A stretch of DNA of 64,000 nucleotides. Origin: Methanobacterium sp. ERen5. GTDB taxonomy: Archaea > Methanobacteriota > Methanobacteria > Methanobacteriales > Methanobacteriaceae. Within the stretch, counting starts at the first letter, position 1. Each line of letters starts with the position of its first letter. This document shows positions 61,231-64,000 of the stretch, piece by piece. The notes below the pieces were generated by a model. That model saw only the letters and a program-made list of their open reading frames with translations. It was not told where the DNA came from and ran no database searches. The DNA is taken from positions 620,001-684,000 of the forward strand of contig CP099988.1 of assembly GCA_024167805.1 (NCBI GenBank). The letters are read 5' to 3'. The position numbers and the translations under genes were made by a program.

Positions 61231-62403
61231 TTAACTACCGCATAATTTGGATCTCTTTATGGATTCCATACCCTCTAAGAATGTTTTAGCAAAATATTGC
61301 ACATCTTCTGGGGGTATTGAAAAACTTACACGAAGATATCTGTCTCCAAACCTTGAACTGGTGTAAGAACCTTCCCTTGTGAATATTTTTCTGTCCAGAA
61401 GGTATTCTGAAATTTCAAGGGGAGTAACTCCAGTATTTTTAAGATCTATCGCCATCATATTTCCCTGTGACGGGTAAACTGGTATGAAGGCACCACTTAC
61501 CTGATCAACTGCGTCTTTAATGATTTTTTGGTTAGAGCGAGTTACATCTTTTATACGGCCCAACCATTGTTTCTTAGATTTTACTGCAGCTAAAGCTCCC
61601 CTTTGAGCCACAAGGTTTGTTCCAAGATCATTTATTACTATGGTTTTAATGGATTTGATCAGTTCTGGAATTCCTATTACTCCTCCAATACGCATACCAG
61701 CCATACCATATATTTTCGAGAAACTGTAAACAGTTAATGTGTGTTCTGGTGCGTATTTAGCCATCAAATGATGGTCCTCGGCAAAATCCCTGTATGTTAT
61801 ATCATGAAGAAGATATATATCGTTGTCCTCTGCTAAATCTGCAAAGTCCTTCAGTTCTTCCTTGTTATATGATGAACCCAATGGATTTAAAGGGTCAACT
61901 AGGGATATGAGTTTTGTGTTGGCATCCATATTTTCCCTTACAAGTTTGGGTGTGAGTTTATATCCACACTCCTCGTTGTAAATGGGAACAGATTTAACAT
62001 GATCTCCAAATCTACTCGCGAAGTTATCTATGATCAAGTAACCTGGATCACATGTGATGGTATTGTCTTCTGGAGCAAGTATATCGTTGCAACAGAGATA
62101 AAGGGATTCTGTACCTCCAGCAGTAACAAGAATATCAAATTCTGATTGAAGTCCTAGATCTTCTAGTATCAATTCCTTCAATTCTGGAAATCCTTCAGGC
62201 GGAGGATACTTGTTATAATCACGTTTTTTTATACTCTGCATCATTGAATCCATAATTTCGTTCTCTTCATGGAGGTGGTTGGTATTTTGACCCATCCAAA
62301 CCATATCTTCGTCGTTGAAAACGTAATCAAAGAACTCATTAGCTGTTTTATAGCCCTTTGGAATCAATTTTGCAGGTCTTGCATATTTTTTTGGTGAAAT
62401 CAT
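61231..62403 (-). CDS. Class I/II aminotransferase
   Basis: A 390-residue PLP-dependent aminotransferase. The PLP Lys is in [19 protein letters not shown], with [13 protein letters not shown] and [15 protein letters not shown] around the cofactor and [23 protein letters not shown] carrying the carboxylate-binding Arg. The N-terminal part [22 protein letters not shown] resembles histidinol-phosphate-like or aspartate aminotransferases of methanogens, but the substrate is not clear. The ATG at 62403, with GTGA five bases ahead, is preferred to GTG at 62412. It is convergent with the UbiB gene. Confidence 0.85.
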   Translation of the reverse strand: MISPKKYARPAKLIPKGYKTANEFFDYVFNDEDMVWMGQNTNHLHEENEIMDSMMQSIKKRDYNKYPPPEGFPELKELILEDLGLQSEFDILVTAGGTESLYLCCNDILAPEDNTITCDPGYLIIDNFASRFGDHVKSVPIYNEECGYKLTPKLVRENMDANTKLISLVDPLNPLGSSYNKEELKDFADLAEDNDIYLLHDITYRDFAEDHHLMAKYAPEHTLTVYSFSKIYGMAGMRIGGVIGIPELIKSIKTIVINDLGTNLVAQRGALAAVKSKKQWLGRIKDVTRSNQKIIKDAVDQVSGAFIPVYPSQGNMMAIDLKNTGVTPLEISEYLLDRKIFTREGSYTSSRFGDRYLRVSFSIPPEDVQYFAKTFLEGMESIKRSKLCGS

Positions 62404-62790
62404 ACATCTCACTTGCTTATATAATTACATATCAAAAAAGTTGATATCTATATGATGTTCATTTAATTTTTTTGAACCTCAAAAATAATATCAATCTAAA
62501 CTATTGAGTTTACATATTGTTTTTTATAACATCTATTAAATTAATAATCTATTTTTACCTAATTTAAAATTATCGTATTTAAAAAAATCAGCCCCAATAT
62601 GAAAGGTAACTCAAAATCAACTTCATAATTCACCAAAAAAATGTAATAACAATTATTCAACACTACAATTAAATCTTAAAGTAAAATCTTAGCATAAAAA
62701 ATATTTCAGTAAACAGATTAATCAATATAAATTGTTGGTTGGATATCACCGAGTTTCAAGACCCGATTCCCCCAATATTATGAAACAAGA
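62404..62790. other. 387-base gap, AT-rich
   Basis: No gene is visible on either strand. It must hold the aminotransferase promoter and the 3' end of the Thr/Asn-rich protein gene; no clear hairpin or repeat was found. Confidence 0.4.
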
Positions 62791-63144
62791 TCAAGTAGCA
62801 TTCCTGCCAGTTCCGCCATTGCCCACATTATGATATGTTTGTTTTGATGTGGATTTGTTAGTAGTTTTAGATTCCATGCTTCCATTGTTGTTTTGACTAG
62901 ATTCTCCAGACTTATTGGAGACTATGGTTGAATGTTTAACTACTGGGCTCGTGTAGTTCGTTGTATTGTTGGTTGTGTTAACTGTTACCGTAGCAACATT
63001 TGGAGTCTGTAACAGTGGAAACATCATGTACCCCCCAGCAATTCCCAACACTGCAAACACAGCAACCACCCCCACAAAAAATTTCGTATTGAGTTGAGAG
63101 GGTTCAGTTTTTGATTTTGTTTCGCTTGGCATTTTTGTTAACAT
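62791..63144 (-). CDS. Membrane-anchored Thr/Asn-rich unknown protein
   Basis: A 117-residue protein with a short charged N-terminus, one hydrophobic helix (about residues 22-45, FFVGVVAVFAVLGIAGGYMMF) and a low-complexity tail of Thr, Asn and Ser. The tail has about eight N-x-S/T sequons (such as NTT, NYT, NKS, NAT), so it may be heavily N-glycosylated on the cell surface. I do not recognise the family. It stands alone with a weak ribosome binding site. Confidence 0.6.
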   Translation of the reverse strand: MLTKMPSETKSKTEPSQLNTKFFVGVVAVFAVLGIAGGYMMFPLLQTPNVATVTVNTTNNTTNYTSPVVKHSTIVSNKSGESSQNNNGSMESKTTNKSTSKQTYHNVGNGGTGRNAT

Positions 63145-63325
63145 TTATTTCACCGACTAAAAAATCTAGTGATAATTAATGAATATCAAAATTTATGAAC
63201 ATCCTGAAACACCCTATTACAATTTAGAACAGCATTTTAAATATATTTTATGATCAACAAGAAACTGAAAAACGAGCAAAAATAGGTAACAATCTAAATA
63301 AATAAAATGGAATTAATGAACAAAA

Positions 63326-64000
63326 TCATTCAATACCACAATCTACAATTCGGAATCTAGTTCTTAAACCCTCAGGCCGACTTCTATGTCTTTTTAAAGT
63401 GGCTGATCTTTCTCCAAGGCCATTCGATCGTGCTAGTTCAACCACGACTTTACTCCAATATTTGAGTATAGTTCCTCCAACAGGTTCAATTATCCCATCC
63501 CCATCAAAAACTGAATAAACATGGTTGGTAATGAGGACTGCAACATCATACTTCCGGGCTATTCTTGATAGAAGTGCCATCTGTTGACCCAATTCCCGGT
63601 TTATCTGAGTAGAATCTCCCTCTTTTAATCTGTACAATGCAACTGCAGAATCTAAGATGATGAGCTCAACACATTCTTTTTTGGAGTCCAATAAATTTTC
63701 AATTTTTTTATAACATCTATCTGTTCCTTAAAAGTTGTTGGTTCGAAAATGATGATGTTTTCTGCAAAACTCGTGAACTCATTATTTGATATCTGCTTAA
63801 CCCTCTCAATGGAAAGTCCACCTTCAGTATCTATAAATATCGCTTTATCACCATTTTGAGCGCATCGAACAAGGAGTTGAAGTGCTATGTTGGTTTTTCC
63901 AGATCCTGGAGGTCCATAAAATTGGGTCAAACATCCCTTTTCAATCCCACCACCCATCAAATTATCTAACGGAGAATCTGTTGATATTTTTTTAGTTTCA
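63326..64000 (-). CDS. radB: RadB, 1-base loss, 5' end beyond the window
   Basis: A RecA/Rad51-family recombination paralogue without the N-terminal domain of RadA. Walker A is [10 protein letters not shown], and [16 protein letters not shown] is the Walker B region; [18 protein letters not shown] and [15 protein letters not shown] follow. The frame breaks in a run of seven T at 63703-63709; one more base joins [19 protein letters not shown]. The open frame continues to 64000 with [17 protein letters not shown], so only a few N-terminal residues lie outside. It supports recombination and repair with RadA. Confidence 0.92.

Overview
The window reads as chromosomal DNA of a mesophilic, low-GC hydrogenotrophic methanogen of the order Methanobacteriales, most likely Methanobacterium. 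The evidence is the gene set: archaeal-type glycyl-, histidyl- and tryptophanyl-tRNA synthetases, RfcS/RfcL, RadB, two HMf-type histones, L7Ae, S24e, S27ae, aIF2-gamma, aIF5B, RpoE'/Spt4, archaeal SepF, ABCE1, F420-dependent NADP reductase, HMG-CoA reductase for isoprenoid lipids and a methanogen-type [NiFe] hydrogenase. Promoters have archaeal TATA boxes, and ribosome binding sites are GGAGGTGA-like with frequent TTG and GTG starts. I see no rRNA, tRNA, CRISPR array, insertion sequence or prophage; this is backbone chromosome.

Layout. 1-5.1 kb: end of glyS, a PAP2 phosphatase, a TatD hydrolase, a membrane-anchored unknown and a PfkB kinase. 5.2-9.5 kb (minus strand): a run of DUF1611 protein, SepF, DUF2226-like protein, a 90-residue unknown and two MinD ATPases, which looks like a division or positioning module; a Roadblock protein diverges from it. 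10-15.9 kb: a 2-phosphoglycerate-kinase-like protein, a ZPR1 protein, an acidic protein with a histone-fold-like core, nadC, rnz, an MscS channel and a sortase. 16.2-19.4 kb: ferredoxin, V4R protein and [NiFe] hydrogenase small and large subunits, closed by a clear terminator. 19.6-23.4 kb: a second Roadblock protein and the clamp loader. 23.5-34 kb: metabolic and membrane genes (DedA, HtpX, AroD, SucD, HmgA, VIT-like protein, TatD, AroE). 34-44.8 kb: RNA-free RNase P, hisS, hisI, a PIN/KH ATPase, npdG, hxlB, endA, trpS, spoIIM and thrC. 45-53.4 kb: a histone gene and a large translation/transcription block from rpl7ae to rps27ae. 53.5-64 kb: argH, a KH/PP-loop gene, PEBP, a second histone, ABCE1, a UbiB-family kinase, an aminotransferase and radB, which runs off the right edge.

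Sequence quality matters here. Eleven genes, several of them indispensable (trpS, argH, hisI, radB), are broken by twelve single-base losses, each explicable by one missing base in a homopolymer. Restoring one base per run rebuilds a full-length family member each time, so I treat them as intact genes with assembly errors. The repair also joins a KH domain to a PP-loop ATPase, and a membrane tail to the UbiB-family kinase.

The observations most worth following are: a kink-turn (L7Ae binding site) in the leader of the L7Ae gene itself; a hydrogenase module without MvhD but with a V4R sensor-like protein; the SepF/DUF1611/MinD/MinD cluster, in which one MinD has lost its P-loop lysine; an acidic protein with a probable histone fold; and an EF-hand loop inside the HtpX protease.
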